Assembly (NCBI GenBank): GCA_009772935.1
Contig: WOUR01000029.1
Coordinates: forward strand, 1-60,544
Reading direction: 5' to 3'
DNA length: 60,544 nucleotides
DNA from: Rhodospirillaceae bacterium
GTDB taxonomy: Bacteria > Pseudomonadota > Alphaproteobacteria > Reyranellales > Reyranellaceae
The position numbers were made by a program, and so were the translations under genes. The notes under the pieces were generated by a model. It searched no databases. It saw nothing but the letters and a program-made list of their open reading frames with translations, and was not told the origin of the DNA. Shown here one piece after another: positions 44,016 to 53,091 of the stretch (positions are counted from its first letter, which is position 1; each line of letters starts with the position of its first letter).

Positions 44016-45815
44016 ATGGCGAGCAACAAGAACGGAAAGGGCCCCAGGCGTCCCTTGCGCAGCCGCGAATGGTTCGACGCCAAGGGCGACCCGACCATGG
44101 CCGCGCTCTATCTCGAGCGCTACATGAACTTCGGCCTCACCTTGGCGGAGCTGCGCAGCGGCCGTCCGATCGTCGGCATCGCCCAGACGGGCAGCGACCT
44201 CTCGCCCTGCAACCGCCATCACCTCGACCTCGCGATCCGCGTGCGCGACGGCATCCGCGATGCCGGCGGCATTCCCATCGAGTTCCCGGTCCATCCGATC
44301 CAGGAGACCGGCAAGCGTCCGACCGCGGCGCTCGATCGCAACCTGGCCTATCTCAGTCTCGTCGAATGCCTGTACGGCTACTTCTTCGACGGGGTCGTGC
44401 TGACGACCGGCTGCGACAAGACCACCCCGGCGATGATCATGGGCGCGGCCACCGTCGACATTCCCGCGATCGTCCTCTCGGGCGGGCCGATGCTGGACGG
44501 GCATTTCGCCGGCGGTCTTGCAGGCTCCGGCACCATCGTCTGGTACGCGCGGCAGGAGCTGGCGGCGGGCCGAATCGACATGGAGAAGTTCATCGAGATG
44601 GTGGCGTCGAGCGCGCCCAGCGTCGGCCATTGCAACACGATGGGAACGGCGCTCTCCATGAACAGCATGGCCGAGGCGCTCGGCATGTCGCTGCCCGGCT
44701 GCGCGGCCATTCCCGGCCCGTACAAGGAACGCGGCCAGATGGCCTACGAGACCGGCAAGCGCATCGTCGACATGGTGTGGGAGGACCTGAAGCCCTCCGA
44801 CATCCTGACCCGCAAGGCCTTCGAGAATGCCATCGTGGCGGCGAGCGCACTGGGCGCTTCGACCAACTGTCCGCCGCACGTCAACGCCATCGCGCGACAC
44901 ATCGGGGTGAAGCTCGAGAACAAGGACTGGGACAGGATCGGCTACGACATCCCGCTGCTGGTGAACTGCATGCCGGCCGGCAAGTATCTCGGCGAGGCTT
45001 TCCATCGCGCCGGTGGCGTGCCGACCGTGATGAAGGAACTCCTGAGCAAGAAGAAGATCCACGGCGATGCACTGACCGTCTCGGGCAAGACGATGGCGCA
45101 GAACCTGCGCCACGCGATCAAGGCCGACGGCGAAGTCATCAAGACCTACGACAGTCCGATGCTCGACCAGGCGGGCTTCGCCGTGCTCGGCGGGAACCTG
45201 TTCGACTCGGCAATCATGAAGACTTCGGTGATCTCCCCGGAGTTCCGCGAGAAGTATCTCGAACGCAAGGGCGACCGCGACGCCTTCGAAGGCACGGCCA
45301 TCGTCTTCGAGGGCCCGGAGGACTATCACCACCGGATCAACGACCCCAAGCTGCCCATCGACGAGAACAGCATCCTGGTGATCCGCAACGCCGGGCCGGT
45401 CGGCTATCCCGGGGCGGCGGAGGTAGTGAACATGTTGCCGCCGGACCGGCTGGTGAAGGGCGGCGTCCTGTTGCTGCCCTGCATCGGCGACGGCCGTCAG
45501 AGCGGCACCTCGGCCAGCCCGTCTATCCTGAACGCCTCGCCAGAAGCCGCCGTGGGCGGCGGGCTCGCGCTGCTGAAGACCGGCGACAGGGTCCGGGTCG
45601 ATATCGGCAGGCGCACCGCGAACATCCTGATCACGGCGAAGGAGCTTGCGAAGCGCAAGAAGGCCTGGAAGCCAGACGTCGTCCCCAGCCAGACGCCGTG
45701 GCAGGAGCTTCAGCGCAAATTCGTTGGCCAGCTGGCCAGCGGCGCCTGCCTGGATTTCGCGGTGAACTATCAGAAAATCGCCAGGACCAAGGGAGTGCCC
45801 AGGCACTCCCACTGA
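44016..45815 (+). CDS. IlvD/Edd-family sugar-acid dehydratase
   Basis: This 599-residue enzyme belongs to the IlvD/Edd family, with iron-sulfur cysteines C65 (SPCNRHH), C133 ([10 protein letters not shown]) and C206 (GHCNTMGTA), and the C-terminal [20 protein letters not shown]. Its length and the [21 protein letters not shown]-terminus match L-arabinonate/D-xylonate-type dehydratases better than IlvD itself. It dehydrates an aldonic acid to the 2-keto-3-deoxy form, which the kinase and aldolase encoded nearby could process. The ATG at 44016 has GGGAGG before it. Confidence 0.9.
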   Translation: MASNKNGKGPRRPLRSREWFDAKGDPTMAALYLERYMNFGLTLAELRSGRPIVGIAQTGSDLSPCNRHHLDLAIRVRDGIRDAGGIPIEFPVHPIQETGKRPTAALDRNLAYLSLVECLYGYFFDGVVLTTGCDKTTPAMIMGAATVDIPAIVLSGGPMLDGHFAGGLAGSGTIVWYARQELAAGRIDMEKFIEMVASSAPSVGHCNTMGTALSMNSMAEALGMSLPGCAAIPGPYKERGQMAYETGKRIVDMVWEDLKPSDILTRKAFENAIVAASALGASTNCPPHVNAIARHIGVKLENKDWDRIGYDIPLLVNCMPAGKYLGEAFHRAGGVPTVMKELLSKKKIHGDALTVSGKTMAQNLRHAIKADGEVIKTYDSPMLDQAGFAVLGGNLFDSAIMKTSVISPEFREKYLERKGDRDAFEGTAIVFEGPEDYHHRINDPKLPIDENSILVIRNAGPVGYPGAAEVVNMLPPDRLVKGGVLLLPCIGDGRQSGTSASPSILNASPEAAVGGGLALLKTGDRVRVDIGRRTANILITAKELAKRKKAWKPDVVPSQTPWQELQRKFVGQLASGACLDFAVNYQKIARTKGVPRHSH

Positions 45816-45825
45816 GATCCGCCGA

Positions 45826-46446
45826 TCAGCGGAAGAGGCGCTGCTCGACCGAGACCGGGAGATCGGCCCGGTTGATGAGGATGATCGCCCAGGGCGAAGT
45901 CGGCTGGCCGACGGGGCGGGCAGCGGGCGGCGGGGGCGGGGCCAACGAGGCGGTCGCGCCCGGCGCGGCAAAACCAGAGGCGCCCGGGGGAAGGGCGGAC
46001 GGGGCGCTCATGACCGGACCTCCGGCGACTGGGCGTGGGCCGGCGCCGCGCTGGGCCATCATCATCTCGGCCGGCATGCGCTCCTCGAAGACGACGACGA
46101 TGCGATCGCGGCGGCGCGCCGTCGACAGGATGTTGACGGCATAGCCTTCGCCACTGCGCCGTCCGAGGAAGATGCCGACGGCGTTCATCCGGCCGACCTC
46201 GAACATGTCGGGTGCCGGAGAGCCGACGCGGCTCCACAGGCTGCGCCACTCGGCAATCGTGGTCGCCACCACATGCTCCGGCTGACGCGTAACGGCGGTC
46301 GAGCCCTGCCAATGACGTGCATCCACACTTTGCGCGGAGACGGAAGAGACCATCAACATGCCCGTCATGGCTGTGCCCAGGAACAACATCTGCCGACGGG
46401 GCAAATGCTGCACGAAAGGGGCGACCGGCTTGTTACTGGACTGCAC
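45826..46446 (-). CDS. Secreted protein with PrcB-like C-terminal domain
   Basis: This 206-residue protein has an N-terminal signal (hydrophobic around 22-38, ending SVSAQS). The following EWRSLWSRVG, MNAVGIFLGRRSGEGYAVNI and DRIVVVFEERMP resemble the PrcB C-terminal domain found in protease-complex subunits. A Pro/Ala/Gly-rich linker (about 130-175) interrupts the domain before a final beta hairpin (PWAIILINRADLPV). No protease gene is adjacent. It converges with the dehydratase gene, with 10 bp between stops. Confidence 0.6.
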   Translation of the reverse strand: MQSSNKPVAPFVQHLPRRQMLFLGTAMTGMLMVSSVSAQSVDARHWQGSTAVTRQPEHVVATTIAEWRSLWSRVGSPAPDMFEVGRMNAVGIFLGRRSGEGYAVNILSTARRRDRIVVVFEERMPAEMMMAQRGAGPRPVAGGPVMSAPSALPPGASGFAAPGATASLAPPPPPAARPVGQPTSPWAIILINRADLPVSVEQRLFR

Positions 46447-46636
46447 GATTGGATCTCTCGGGGACCCGATGATTACTTGTTTTTGGAAGCCTCAAAACAC
46501 CATGACACTTTGGCTCAATTGAGGCCGGAGACCCAATCAACACGCCTACTCTAGCACTTCCGAGGCGAGCTCCGTCTCAATCGTCCGGGCGTGTTGCACG
46601 AAAGCCACAGGTCGGCAGGGCGAGCGCATTTTCCCG

Positions 46637-47515
46637 CTAGCTGCGCCTGGCCTTGTCTGCGGCATTGGTCGACTGGATCTGCTCTCGGATACGAGCCCAG
46701 TCCTCCTCGCTGTAGGACATCATGTTGGAGAAGGTTCCGTTGCCCATGATGCCCATGGCACCGTCGATCGCGATGACCTCGCCGTTGATGTACTCGACCT
46801 CCTCGCTCATCAGGAAGGCCGCCATGTTGGCGAGTTCGCTGGGTCGGCCGACACGTCCCATCGGGTTCCGCGTGTTGTAGCGCGTGTCGTTGCCCTCCTG
46901 CAGCGGATTGAGGCGGGCCCAGGCCCCTTCGGTCGGGAACGGGCCGGGCGCGATCGCATTGAGGCGGATGCCGTGGCGGGCCCACTCGACGGCGAGGCTC
47001 TGGGTCATGACGGCGACGCCGGCCTTCGACATGGCCGAAGGCACCACGAAGGGGCTGCCGGTCCATACCCAGGTCGTGAGGATGCTGAGGACGCTCGCCT
47101 TGCGCTTCTCGGCGATCCAGCGCTTGCCGCAGGCATTGGTCATGTAGAACGTGCCGTGAAGCACGATGTTGGCGATCGCGTCGAAGGCGCGGGGACTCAG
47201 GTCCTTGGTCTGCGAGATGAAGTTGCCGGCGGCATTGTTGACCAGGCCGTCGAGCGGACCCGTCGCCCAGATCTGGTCGATCATCTCCTCGACGGCGGTG
47301 GCGACGCGGATGTCTACGGCGTGGAAGTCGACGCGCCGGCCGGGATGCTTCTCCATCACCTGCTTGGCGGTTTCCTCGAGGACGCCGCCGCGCCGACCAC
47401 ATATCACACAGTCTGCACCCAATTCGACGAACTTCTCCATCATCATGCGGCCGAGGCCGGTGCCACCGCCGGTGACGAGGAAACGCTTGCCCTTGAACAG
47501 GTCGGTCTTGAACAT
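46637..47515 (-). CDS. 2,4-dienoyl-CoA reductase-like SDR with altered catalytic Tyr
   Basis: This 292-residue SDR has LVTGGGTGLGRMMMEKFVEL, NNAAGNF, GSPFVVPSAMSKAGV and LNAIAPGPFPTEGA, closely following the pattern of DECR1-type 2,4-dienoyl-CoA reductases. The position that holds the catalytic Tyr in that family (TTxYxxTG) is Trp149 here (LTTWVWTG), while Ser160 and Lys164 remain. It may have lost or changed catalysis, or the alignment may be shifted by a few residues. It stands alone upstream of the PrcB-like gene and divergent from the cold-shock gene. Confidence 0.82.
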   Translation of the reverse strand: MFKTDLFKGKRFLVTGGGTGLGRMMMEKFVELGADCVICGRRGGVLEETAKQVMEKHPGRRVDFHAVDIRVATAVEEMIDQIWATGPLDGLVNNAAGNFISQTKDLSPRAFDAIANIVLHGTFYMTNACGKRWIAEKRKASVLSILTTWVWTGSPFVVPSAMSKAGVAVMTQSLAVEWARHGIRLNAIAPGPFPTEGAWARLNPLQEGNDTRYNTRNPMGRVGRPSELANMAAFLMSEEVEYINGEVIAIDGAMGIMGNGTFSNMMSYSEEDWARIREQIQSTNAADKARRS

Positions 47516-47640
47516 CTTTGGGTCCTCCCGCGAACACTTCTGCTGATTCGTCTAGCGTGAGGTTGCAATCCCGTACAAGGACTGTTGCTTATCCAACAAA
47601 GCATGTTTACGATTTCTGCATAACAACACGGGATCGTTGA

Positions 47641-48159
47641 ATGACGACCCATCTGGGAGAGACGAGCGGGGACGTCGGTACGATTGAGCTGCGTGGTAAG
47701 GTCAAGTGGTTCAACGCTGTCAAAGGTTATGGATTCTTGGCCTTGGATAGCGACAATAGCGACGCGTTCCTGCATGTGACGACACTGCGACAGGCTGGGC
47801 ATGAGGATCTCAAGCCCGGTGCAACCGTAGTGTGTGCCGGTGTCCGCGGCCCGAAAGGGTGGCAGGTCATGAGGGTGATCGACGTCGATCAATCGACGGT
47901 CGTTGCGACGACTGCGAAGCCGCCGCCGATTCCCGAAGGCATTGCCGTGGGCGACTACATCGCCGCTCTGGTGAAATGGTACAATAACGAGCGCGGCTAC
48001 GGTTTCGTCACGCGCGAGACGGCCGAGGGCGATATCTTCGTGCACGCCGCGGTGTTGCGGCGGCACGGCATGGATTCGCTGGCGCCGGGCCAGAAGGTGA
48101 TGATCCGTATCGCCGAAGGGCAGAAGGGTCTTCAGGTCGTGGAGATCCGAGGCGCGTGA
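47641..48159 (+). CDS. Double cold-shock domain protein
   Basis: This 172-residue protein has two cold-shock domains: LRGKVKWFNAVKGYGFLAL (about 17-35) with FLHV, and ALVKWYNNERGYGFVTRE (about 109-126) with IFVHA. Each keeps the RNP1 GYGF core and the RNP2-like (F/I)(L/F)VH segment. Two-domain forms are common in alphaproteobacteria and bind single-stranded RNA or DNA. The 125-bp gap before it contains its promoter and that of the divergent SDR. A long AT-rich stretch just before the ATG fits a regulated leader. Confidence 0.9.
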   Translation: MTTHLGETSGDVGTIELRGKVKWFNAVKGYGFLALDSDNSDAFLHVTTLRQAGHEDLKPGATVVCAGVRGPKGWQVMRVIDVDQSTVVATTAKPPPIPEGIAVGDYIAALVKWYNNERGYGFVTRETAEGDIFVHAAVLRRHGMDSLAPGQKVMIRIAEGQKGLQVVEIRGA

Positions 48160-48166
48160 TTTCCCT

Positions 48167-49108
48167 CTATTTGATCTCGCGCACGTAGCTGTCGAGGGGT
48201 GGCGCCTGCTTGATCAGGCCGCGCTTCACGAGAAAATCCGCAAACGTCGTGTAGCGCGCACGGTCGAGCGCTGAAGGGTCGGCAGCGAGCAGGGGCACGG
48301 TATCCTTCCACGCCAGCCGGTTGAGGTCGTTATCGAGATCCTTGCCGTACCGGGAGAAGCTCGTCCACGCCTCGGCCGGATTGGCGGTCAGCCAGGCGGT
48401 GGCCTCGGCCAGGGCGGCGAGCAGTTTCTTCGTGCGAGCGACGTCGACGGTCTCGCGCTTGGCCAGGATGACGAGCTCGTCGTAGGTCGGAACGCCATGC
48501 TTCTCGACCAGCCAGATCCGGCCGTTCGCCTTGTTCAATTCGAGGTCGTTCAGTTCGAAGTTGCGGAAGGCGCCGATCACGCCGTCGACCTGCTTGCTCA
48601 TCAGCGCGGTCGTGAGTGCGAAGTTGACGTTAACGAGGGTGACGTCCTTCAGGGTGAGGCCCGCGCTCTCGAGCATCGCGCCGAGCACCGCTTCCTCGAA
48701 GCCCGAGACGGAGAAGCCGATCTTGCGGCCCTTGAAATCGGCGATGGTCTTGACGGGCGAGTCTTCCAGGGCGACCAGCGAATTGAGCGGCTGCGCCACC
48801 AGCACGCCGACGCGCACCAGCGGCAGGCCCTCGGCGACCAGCATCTGCAGGGTCGGCTGGTACGAGAGCGCATAGTCGGCCTGGCCCGCGGCGACCAGCT
48901 TGGGCGGAGCGTTGGGATCGGCGGGCGCAATCAGCTCGACGTCGAGGCCCTGCTTTTCGAACAGGCCGCGCTGCTTGGCGATGACCAGCGCGGCATGGTC
49001 GGGGTTCACGAACCAGTCGAGCAGGATGCGGACCTTGTCCTGTGCGGCCGCGGGAAGCGCCAGGCCGCAGAGCGCGAGGACGGCGAACAACCGGATCATC
49101 ATTTTCAT
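48167..49108 (-). CDS. thiY: ThiY-type ABC substrate-binding protein
   Basis: This 313-residue protein has a signal peptide ending at PAAAQ (residue 22) and the NMT1/THI5-like binding domain: VRILLDWFVNPDHAALVIAK, GLFEKQGLDVELI, and FKGRKIGFSVSGFEEAVLG. Members bind the thiamine pyrimidine precursor HMP or its formylamino form. The TPP riboswitch at the head of the operon supports a thiamine-precursor role. I chose the ATG at 49108 with AGGAGAC before it. Confidence 0.88.
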   Translation of the reverse strand: MKMMIRLFAVLALCGLALPAAAQDKVRILLDWFVNPDHAALVIAKQRGLFEKQGLDVELIAPADPNAPPKLVAAGQADYALSYQPTLQMLVAEGLPLVRVGVLVAQPLNSLVALEDSPVKTIADFKGRKIGFSVSGFEEAVLGAMLESAGLTLKDVTLVNVNFALTTALMSKQVDGVIGAFRNFELNDLELNKANGRIWLVEKHGVPTYDELVILAKRETVDVARTKKLLAALAEATAWLTANPAEAWTSFSRYGKDLDNDLNRLAWKDTVPLLAADPSALDRARYTTFADFLVKRGLIKQAPPLDSYVREIK

Positions 49109-49110
49109 CT

Positions 49111-49848
49111 TCAGTCTCCTTGATGGGGGTGCCAGGGCACGAGGCGCCGCGCGAGCCGGTCTGCCGCCGCGTAGAGTGCGAGCCCGAGCAGGCAGAGGAT
49201 GGTGAGGGCGGCGAAGGCGAGGGGCGTCTGGCCCCGGGCCAGCGACTGGGTCATGAGGAAGCCGAGCCCGGCGCTGGCGCCGACCCATTCGCCGATCACT
49301 GCGCCGATCGGCGCGACGGCGGCGGCGATGCGCACGCCGGAAGCGAAGGCGGGCAGGGCCGCGGGCAGCCTGATCTGCAGCAGCACCGCACGCGGCGAGG
49401 CATCCATCGTGCGGGCGAGCTCCAGCCAGCCCGGGTCGGTCCGGCGCAAGCCGTCGTAGAGGCTGCTCACGACGGGGAAGAAAATGATCAGCGCGGCCAT
49501 CGCGACCTTGGAGGCCATGCCGTAGCCGAGCCAGAGCACGAGCAGAGGCGCGATCGCGATCACCGGGATCGCTTGCGAGACGACGACTAGCGGCAACGCC
49601 CAGCGACGCCAGGCGGCCGACGCGGCGAAGATCACTGCGAGGGCCGAGCCGAGCACGAGTCCGAGCACGAGCCCCAGGAACATTTCGCCGGCCGTCCACG
49701 ACGCCTGTTCGATCAGGAGATCGAAGCGCTCGACCAGGACGACGCCAACGCGCGACGGCGGAGGCAGGATGTAGGGAGGTAGGCCGGCCAGCCACACGAG
49801 GATTTCCCAGGCGGCGATCAGGCCCAGCGCGGTCACGAGCGGCCTCAC
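49111..49848 (-). CDS. thiX: ThiX-type ABC permease
   Basis: This 245-residue permease has about six helices and a BPD_transp_1 domain. The EAA-like cytoplasmic loop is LELARTMDASPRAVLLQIRL. The start overlaps the ATPase gene stop by 4 bp, and the binding-protein gene follows 2 bp after its stop. It belongs to the nitrate/sulfonate/taurine-type (SsuC) permeases, to which ThiX belongs. Confidence 0.88.
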   Translation of the reverse strand: MRPLVTALGLIAAWEILVWLAGLPPYILPPPSRVGVVLVERFDLLIEQASWTAGEMFLGLVLGLVLGSALAVIFAASAAWRRWALPLVVVSQAIPVIAIAPLLVLWLGYGMASKVAMAALIIFFPVVSSLYDGLRRTDPGWLELARTMDASPRAVLLQIRLPAALPAFASGVRIAAAVAPIGAVIGEWVGASAGLGFLMTQSLARGQTPLAFAALTILCLLGLALYAAADRLARRLVPWHPHQGD

Positions 49849-50555
49849 GACAGCCTCCGCAGTTCGCCGATGAGCCGCGCCTGCAGGGCCAGAAGTGCCG
49901 GATCACCGGGCTCGCGCGGCACGGCGCCAGGTGGGGCAATGACCGGCCCCACGGAGAAGGGCATGCCCGACAGCACGCGGATTTCGTGGCCGAGGCGCAA
50001 GGCCTCCAGCGGATCGTGCGTGACCATCACGACCGTCCGGCCCTGCAGCAGGTGCGCCGCCAGGTCCTGAAGATCGAGGCGCGTCACCGCGTCGAGATGT
50101 CCGAACGGCTCGTCCATCAGGACGATCCCGCGATCCTCGCAAAGCGTGCGTGCGAGGGCCGCCCGCTGGCGCATGCCGCCGGACAGGGTGTGTGGCAGGT
50201 CGTGAAGGCGGTCACCCAGCCCGACTTCCGCCAGCAGGGCGCGTGCACGGGGCTCGGCGGCCCGGTGTTGCGCCCCGTCGCGGCGCAGCCGGTAACCCAG
50301 CAGGACATTGTCGAGCACGCTGAGCCACGGCAGCAGCAGGTCGCGCTGCGCCATGTAGGCGACGGGTCCGGCCGCTTCGGTGCACGGTAGCAGGCCGGCG
50401 AGATGGCGCAGGAGCGAGGTCTTGCCGACGCCGCTGCGGCCCAGCAGGCAGGTCGTGCGGCCACCGGCAAAATCGAGGGACAGGTTCTCCGCCACGACAT
50501 GGCCGTCGAGGACGATATGTGCCGAACGCACCGAAAGAGCAGGCGAAGACGTCAA
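49845..50555 (-). CDS. thiZ: ThiZ-type ABC ATPase
   Basis: This 236-residue ATPase has Walker A GRSGVGKTSLL (about 39-49), signature LSGGMRQRAALARTL, Walker B GIVLMDEPFGHLDAVTR and the switch His in VTHDPLEAL. The start is probably TTG at 50555, with GGTGG about 6 bp before it, directly after the TPP element; a GTG at 50531 has no ribosome site. It is the first gene of the riboswitch-controlled operon thiZ-thiX-thiY. Confidence 0.88.
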   Translation of the reverse strand: MTSSPALSVRSAHIVLDGHVVAENLSLDFAGGRTTCLLGRSGVGKTSLLRHLAGLLPCTEAAGPVAYMAQRDLLLPWLSVLDNVLLGYRLRRDGAQHRAAEPRARALLAEVGLGDRLHDLPHTLSGGMRQRAALARTLCEDRGIVLMDEPFGHLDAVTRLDLQDLAAHLLQGRTVVMVTHDPLEALRLGHEIRVLSGMPFSVGPVIAPPGAVPREPGDPALLALQARLIGELRRLS

Positions 50556-50563
50556 CGAGCCAC

Positions 50564-50640
50564 CAGTCCCTACGCCGGCATTAACCGGATCAGGTTCGGG
50601 GTCGTCCTTCCGGACCTCTCAGCCGCCAGGCGGCTCCCCC
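50564..50640 (-). promoter_or_regulatory. TPP (THI element) riboswitch
   Basis: Read on the minus strand, this stretch has the conserved TPP aptamer parts in order: GGGGAGCC, the CTGAGAGG pyrimidine-sensing loop, GACCCC, and GAACCTGATCCGGTTAATGC followed by CGTAGGGA. It ends about 8 bp before the TTG start of thiZ, so it probably controls translation initiation by hiding the GGTGG ribosome site when TPP is bound. Confidence 0.95.
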
Positions 50641-50725
50641 CGATGAGCGGCCGCCACTATGGGTAGGTGCCTCTCGTCATGCAAGCGTCATCGGTTTGAC
50701 GAAATCGCCGTCCACGCTCTATGCC

Positions 50726-51226
50726 ATGGCCATGGTTCAGAAAGTCTCCAAGTCGCCGCTCGGCCGGCGCCTCTTCCTCGCAGCGCCTCTCGTGCTGGTC
50801 GGCGGGGCCGCCGGGGCGCAGCAGGGCGGCAACGACTTCCAGTTCAAGCGTTCGTCGCTGGTGGTGGTGTCCGGTGGCCGCGAGATCAAGTTCGATGTCG
50901 ACCTGGCATTGGACGATATCCAGCGGGCGCGCGGGCTGATGTTCCGCGAGAAGCTCGGCCCCTACGAGGGCATGCTGTTCGACTTCTACAAGGAAGCGCC
51001 GGTCAGCTTCTGGATGAAGAATACGCTGATCCCCCTGGACATGGTCTTCATTGCCGCCGACGGCACGATCAAGTCGATCCACGCCAACGCCGTGCCGCAT
51101 TCGACCGAGACCATCCCCAGCCAGTTCCCGGTCCGCGCCGTCCTCGAGATCAACGGTGGCAGCGCCAAGCTCCTGGGTATCAAGCCGGGCGACAAGGTCC
51201 TGCATCCGATCTTCGGCAACGCGTAG
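50726..51226 (+). CDS. DUF192 family secreted protein
   Basis: The product has about 166 residues: an N-terminal hydrophobic export signal (RRLFLAAPLVLVGGAAGA) and one DUF192 domain with RARGLMFREKLGPYEGMLFD, PVSFWMKNTLIPLDMVFIAA and VLEINGGSAKLLGIKPGDKV. The family forms small beta-rich extracytoplasmic domains of unknown function. The start could be ATG 50726 or 50732, or a TTG at 50696; no strong ribosome site decides this. Confidence 0.85.
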   Translation: MAMVQKVSKSPLGRRLFLAAPLVLVGGAAGAQQGGNDFQFKRSSLVVVSGGREIKFDVDLALDDIQRARGLMFREKLGPYEGMLFDFYKEAPVSFWMKNTLIPLDMVFIAADGTIKSIHANAVPHSTETIPSQFPVRAVLEINGGSAKLLGIKPGDKVLHPIFGNA

Positions 51227-51238
51227 CTCAATGACGGC

Positions 51239-51345
51239 CTAGCGTTTCAGCGCGCAGGTAATCCCGTCGTCGACGGCAAGAAGGCCGTGGTCGATGCGTC
51301 GATCGTCCTTCAGTCTGGCGTGAGGGCGCGCAGGGCCAGCTCTTC
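51239..51345 (-). pseudogene. 3' remnant of an O-methyltransferase gene
   Basis: On the minus strand ARLKDDRRIDHGLLAVDDGI then TCALKR and TAG (51241-51239) match the C-terminal end of class I O-methyltransferases (pattern LxxDxRxxxxLLPVGDGLTxAxKR). Just upstream the coding pattern HEELALRAL continues in another frame, which suggests a frameshift. No N-terminal part is present, because fhs begins at 51421. It is probably a decayed gene end. Confidence 0.45.
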
Positions 51346-51420
51346 ATGCTCTCTCCAGTTGGCTCGGTACGTCCGCCTCGCTAGGGTCGCGACCTTGAAA
51401 TCGCGGGTTTGGGAGTGGGT

Positions 51421-53088
51421 ATGTCGGATATCGAGATCGCGCGGCGAGCAATCAAGAAGCCAATGAAGGACGTCGCGGGCCGCCTCGGCATCCCGGAAGA
51501 TGCGCTGGAGCCCTATGGTCGCGACAAGGCGAAGCTCGATGGCGACTATGTGAAGTCCCTCACCGGCCACAAGCCGGGACACCTGATCCTGGTGACGGCG
51601 ATCAATCCCACCAAGGCGGGCGAGGGCAAGACCACCACAACGATCGGGCTGGGCGATGCGCTCAGCCGGCTCGGCAAAAAGACCGCGATCGCACTCAGGG
51701 AGCCCAGCCTCGGACCGTGCTTCGGTCAGAAGGGCGGGGCGACGGGCGGCGGGCAGGCCCAGATCGTGCCGATGGCCGACATCAACCTGCATTTCACCGG
51801 CGACTTCCACGCGATCACGACGGCGCACAACCTGCTGGCCGCGATGCTCGACAATCACGTCTATTGGGGCAATGCGCTGGGCATCGATGCCCGCCGGGTA
51901 TTCTGGCCGCGCGTCCTCGACATGAACGACCGGGCGCTGCGCGACACGGTCGTGAGCCTGGGCGGTGTCGCCAACGGGTTTCCGCGGCAGACGCGCTTCG
52001 ACATAACGACTGCCTCGGAGGTCATGGCCATCCTCTGCCTCGCCGCCGATCTCGAGGATCTCGAGCAGCGCCTGGCGCGGATCGTCGTGGCCGAGACCCG
52101 CGAAGGCAAGCAGGTCACGGCAGGCGACCTCAAGGCGGCCGGGGCGATGGCGGCCGTGCTGAAGGACGCGGCGAAGCCCAACCTCGTGCAGACGCTCGAG
52201 AACAATCCCGTGCTGATCCACGGCGGCCCGTTCGCCAACATCGCGCACGGCTGCAATTCGGTGATCGCCACGCGCGCCGCCCTGGCGCTCGGCGACTATG
52301 TCGTCACCGAAGCGGGCTTCGGCGCCGACCTGGGCGCGGAAAAGTTCCTCGACATCAAGTGCCGGCAGGCCGGGCTGAAGCCTGAACTGGCCGTGGTCGT
52401 GGCCACCGTGCGAGCGCTCAAGCTGCATGGCGGGGCCGACGAGAAGTCGCTGGCGAAGGAGGATGTCGCTGCAGTGCAGCGGGGCCTGCCCAATCTGCTG
52501 CGCCACGTCGAGAACCTGCGCAAGTTCGGCCTGGCGGTGCTGGTCGCCATCAACCGCTTCCTGACCGACACGCCCGCGGAACTGGAGACGATCGAGGCGC
52601 AATGCGCAGTCGCGGGCGCCAAGGCCTATCTCTGTGAGCACTGGGCCAAGGGGGGCGCCGGCGCGGAAGACCTCGCGGGAGCCGTCGTTGCGACGCTCGA
52701 CGACGGCAAGGCGGCCTTCAAGCCGCTTTATCCCGACGACATGCCGCTCGCCCAGAAGATCGAGACCATTGCCCGCGAGATCTATCGCGCCTCGGGCGTC
52801 GCAATCGCGGGACCGGCTCAGCGGCGCCTCAAGGCGTTGGAGGCGGCGGGCTACGGCAAGCTGCCGGTCTGCATCGCCAAGACGCAGTACAGCTTCGCCG
52901 CCGACCCCGAGCTGCGCGGCGCGCCGACGGACCACACGCTGCCGATCCGCGAGGTACGCCTGTCGGCCGGTGCGGGCTTCGTCGTGGCCATGGCGGGAGA
53001 GATCATGAGCATGCCGGGCCTGCCGCGCGTGCCGGCGGCAGAGAACATCCGACTCACGGCGGACGGACAGGTAGACGGGATCTTCTGA
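51421..53088 (+). CDS. fhs: Formate--tetrahydrofolate ligase
   Basis: This 555-residue enzyme carries the family P-loop [19 protein letters not shown] (about 63-81), [40 protein letters not shown] and the C-terminal [20 protein letters not shown]. It makes 10-formyl-THF from formate, ATP and THF, supplying one-carbon units. The length is normal. I chose ATG 51421; an upstream GTG/ATG at 51409 adds four residues. A PhzF-like gene starts 3 bp after the stop. Confidence 0.95.
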   Translation: MSDIEIARRAIKKPMKDVAGRLGIPEDALEPYGRDKAKLDGDYVKSLTGHKPGHLILVTAINPTKAGEGKTTTTIGLGDALSRLGKKTAIALREPSLGPCFGQKGGATGGGQAQIVPMADINLHFTGDFHAITTAHNLLAAMLDNHVYWGNALGIDARRVFWPRVLDMNDRALRDTVVSLGGVANGFPRQTRFDITTASEVMAILCLAADLEDLEQRLARIVVAETREGKQVTAGDLKAAGAMAAVLKDAAKPNLVQTLENNPVLIHGGPFANIAHGCNSVIATRAALALGDYVVTEAGFGADLGAEKFLDIKCRQAGLKPELAVVVATVRALKLHGGADEKSLAKEDVAAVQRGLPNLLRHVENLRKFGLAVLVAINRFLTDTPAELETIEAQCAVAGAKAYLCEHWAKGGAGAEDLAGAVVATLDDGKAAFKPLYPDDMPLAQKIETIAREIYRASGVAIAGPAQRRLKALEAAGYGKLPVCIAKTQYSFAADPELRGAPTDHTLPIREVRLSAGAGFVVAMAGEIMSMPGLPRVPAAENIRLTADGQVDGIF

Positions 53089-53091
53089 ACC

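Noticed and set aside
43184..46144. A 986-codon open frame across kdgK and the dehydratase
   Set aside because: It is a shadow frame of GC-rich coding DNA; the dehydratase and kinase frames carry all family motifs.
49109..49939. Extension of the thiY frame upstream to a 590-residue product
   Set aside because: The upstream part is antisense-like read-through across thiX; a signal peptide and ribosome site support the start at 49108.
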